Origin: an uncultured Verrucomicrobiota bacterium
Lineage (GTDB): Bacteria > Verrucomicrobiota > Verrucomicrobiia > Limisphaerales > UBA1096
Length of the DNA: 12,744 bases
Direction of reading: 5' to 3'
Assembly (NCBI GenBank): GCA_913050205.1
Contig: CAJXAU010000019.1
Span: 1-12,744 of the forward strand
The translations under genes were made by a program, and so were the position numbers. The notes below the pieces were generated by a model, which was not told the DNA's origin, ran no database searches, and saw only the letters and a list, made by a program, of their open reading frames with translations. Shown piece by piece: positions 11,689 through 12,744 of the stretch (position 1 is its first letter; the number at the start of each line of letters is the position of its first letter).

Positions 11689-12723
11689 ATGTTGTTGTTG
11701 GCCGTCGAGACGTCCTGTGATGAGACCAGTGTTGCCGTGCTCTGTGATGGCAGCGTGTTGGCCAACGCGATTTCCTCTCAAGTCAAGCTGCATGAGGAGT
11801 ACGGTGGAGTGGTGCCGGAACTCGCCTCACGTGAGCACCTTCGCAATCTCATGCCGGTGGCCCGCCAAGCGCTTGGCCAAGCGGGAGTGACACCGGATCA
11901 ACTCGACGCCGTGGCAGCTACGCGTGGACCCGGTCTGCCCGGTGCGTTGCTGGTTGGCCTCCGTGCGGCGCAAGGGATGGCGTTCGCCTTGGCCAAGCCG
12001 TTCATCGGTATTCATCATCATGAGGCACACTTATACTCGCCTTGGATCGGCGGTGCCCCGCTTTCGCTGCAACTCGATTCGTTTGAACCAAATGTGTCGC
12101 TCATCGTCAGTGGTGGACACACGATGCTGGTTCACGTTGCGGCTCCAATGGAACATCGCGTCCTCGGAGGTACGGTGGACGATGCGGCTGGTGAGTGCTT
12201 CGACAAAGTGGCCAAGTTGATTGGTCTGCCGTATCCCGGTGGCCCGGAGTTGGATCGTCTTGCAGCAGAAGGCGACGGAAGCGGGCATCGTTTTCCCCGG
12301 CCAAAGTTGAACGACGATTCGCACGATTTCAGCTTCAGTGGTCTAAAGACTTCCGTGCGATACTTTGTTCGCGACAATCCCCATGTGCTCGAGAACAGTC
12401 GGGATTTGAGGAATCTCTGTGCCGGCGTTCAGTTGGCCATCGTCGATGTGTTGGTGAAAAAAACAATGCGCGCGGCCAGCCAGCTTGGCGTCCGCTGTGT
12501 CACCGCTTCCGGTGGGGTAACTTGCAACAGTGGGTTGAGGGCCGCGCTTGGCCAAGCGTGCGAGCGTGAAGGCTTCGCGCTGCGCCTGGCCAACCCGACG
12601 TTGTGCACGGACAACGCGGCGATGGTGGGAATGGTCGCTCACATGCGCCTGGCCAAGGGGATGGCAACGACTTCGCTGGATGAGGAGATTGCTCCAAGTT
12701 GGCGGCTTGCGGAACCTGATTGA
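11689..12723 (+). CDS. tsaD: tRNA N6-adenosine threonylcarbamoyltransferase
   Basis: TsaD transfers the threonylcarbamoyl group to A37 of tRNAs reading ANN codons, acting with TsaB and TsaE in the cytoplasm. The 344-residue length is normal. The ASKHA-type N-terminus is LLAVETSCDETSVAV (3-17). RGPGLPGALLVGL is at 79-91, the metal ligands are His110 and His114 in HHHEAH, SGGHT is at 141-145, DDAAGECFDK at 164-173, YPGGP at 182-186, FSFSGLKT at 214-221, SGGV at 274-277, and the third metal ligand Asp308 is in CTDNAAM. All catalytic features are intact. ATG 11689 is chosen because the family starts two to four residues before the first strand; the in-frame TTG at 11665 lies inside the palindrome. 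Perfect palindromes encode QALGQAG (60-66) and AALGQAC (285-291), both where the alignment to other TsaD proteins should not change length. The partners tsaB and tsaE are not in the window. Confidence 0.97.
   Translation: MLLLAVETSCDETSVAVLCDGSVLANAISSQVKLHEEYGGVVPELASREHLRNLMPVARQALGQAGVTPDQLDAVAATRGPGLPGALLVGLRAAQGMAFALAKPFIGIHHHEAHLYSPWIGGAPLSLQLDSFEPNVSLIVSGGHTMLVHVAAPMEHRVLGGTVDDAAGECFDKVAKLIGLPYPGGPELDRLAAEGDGSGHRFPRPKLNDDSHDFSFSGLKTSVRYFVRDNPHVLENSRDLRNLCAGVQLAIVDVLVKKTMRAASQLGVRCVTASGGVTCNSGLRAALGQACEREGFALRLANPTLCTDNAAMVGMVAHMRLAKGMATTSLDEEIAPSWRLAEPD
11757..11766. repeat. 10-bp palindrome with same core, different arms
   Basis: GTTGGCCAAC near the tsaD 5' end, read as LAN. It shares the TTGGCCAA centre only and may be a chance or decayed member. 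Confidence 0.35.
11870..11883. repeat. Iterated palindrome, perfect 14-mer
   Basis: CGCTTGGCCAAGCG in tsaD. Together with a preceding half-unit it forms a 20-bp 1.5-unit array (11864-11883), identical to one on the minus strand at 1023-1042. Confidence 0.9.
11988..11997. repeat. Iterated palindrome, 10-bp core
   Basis: CCTTGGCCAAGC, read as ALAKP at residues 100-104 of TsaD, just before the metal-binding His motif. Confidence 0.7.
12545..12558. repeat. Iterated palindrome, perfect 14-mer
   Basis: CGCTTGGCCAAGCG in tsaD, read as ALGQA at 286-290, in a helix of the C-terminal domain. Confidence 0.9.
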
Positions 12724-12744
12724 ACGCTTGCGCCGTATTTTTTC

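Noticed and set aside
1023..12558. Interpretation of the dispersed palindrome as a CRISPR array, REP/BIME element or transposon end
   Set aside because: Copies are 8-16 bp, irregularly spaced, mostly inside genes, without spacers, longer conserved flanks or target-site duplications.
294..12660. Additional half-similar strings such as GGCCAAGCG at 295-303, 5472-5480 and 8208-8217, CGCTTGGCC at 3009 and 9285, and CGCCTGGCCAA at 12584 and 12646
   Set aside because: They lack the central TTGGCCAA symmetry and could be ordinary Ala-Lys or Leu-Ala codon combinations in GC-rich DNA; they were not counted as copies.
12701..12744. Possible terminator after tsaD, suggested by the T-run at 12738-12743
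   Set aside because: The candidate stem before the T-run is only 4 bp with a 25-nt loop, and the window ends there, so a hairpin cannot be supported.

Overview
The window is GC-rich, gene-dense bacterial chromosome with ten confident protein genes plus one cut by the left edge. RuvA, TsaD and a CtpA-type protease are generic bacterial housekeeping functions. A DUF374 acyltransferase, several surface-glycan genes and an envelope-anchored protease point to a Gram-negative cell envelope. A PVC-group bacterium such as a Verrucomicrobiota member would fit, but this is a weak guess from gene style and not from any marker gene. No rRNA, tRNA, CRISPR array, IS element or integrase was seen.

Layout. 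On the minus strand, 1-782 is the N-terminal 260 codons of a drug:H+ antiporter-like MFS transporter, and 882-2087 is a GT4 glycosyltransferase. A 134-bp divergent gap follows. Everything after it is on the plus strand: ruvA (2222-2824), a DUF374 lysophospholipid acyltransferase-like gene (2832-3503), and then a tightly coupled glycan module. The module is a polytopic O-antigen ligase/polymerase-like protein (3553-5085), two GT4 glycosyltransferases (5082-6212, 6209-7372), a DUF362 protein (7369-8766) and a PaaK/CapK-like adenylate-forming enzyme (8766-10154). Its junctions overlap by 4, 4, 4 and 1 nt. The window ends with a CtpA-type S41 protease (10201-11655) and tsaD (11689-12723).

How the genes may work together. 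The glycosyltransferases and the polymerase/ligase-like protein would assemble an envelope or extracellular glycan. The CapK-like enzyme could activate an acid that decorates it. The role of the DUF362 protein is unknown, and its lock-step overlap with the CapK-like gene suggests a joint step. No Wzx flippase or initiating sugar-phosphate transferase is present, so the pathway must be completed elsewhere.

The most unusual signal is not a gene. A short perfect palindrome, CGCTTGGCCAAGCG, recurs throughout the window: 8 exact 14-bp copies, 12 copies of its 12-bp core, 18 of the 10-bp core and 24 of the central TTGGCCAA, where chance predicts about 0.2 for the 8-mer. It lies inside genes of unrelated function in all three codon phases, and also in the short leaders of ctpA and tsaD. 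It resembles in kind, but not in sequence, the highly iterated palindrome HIP1 of cyanobacteria.
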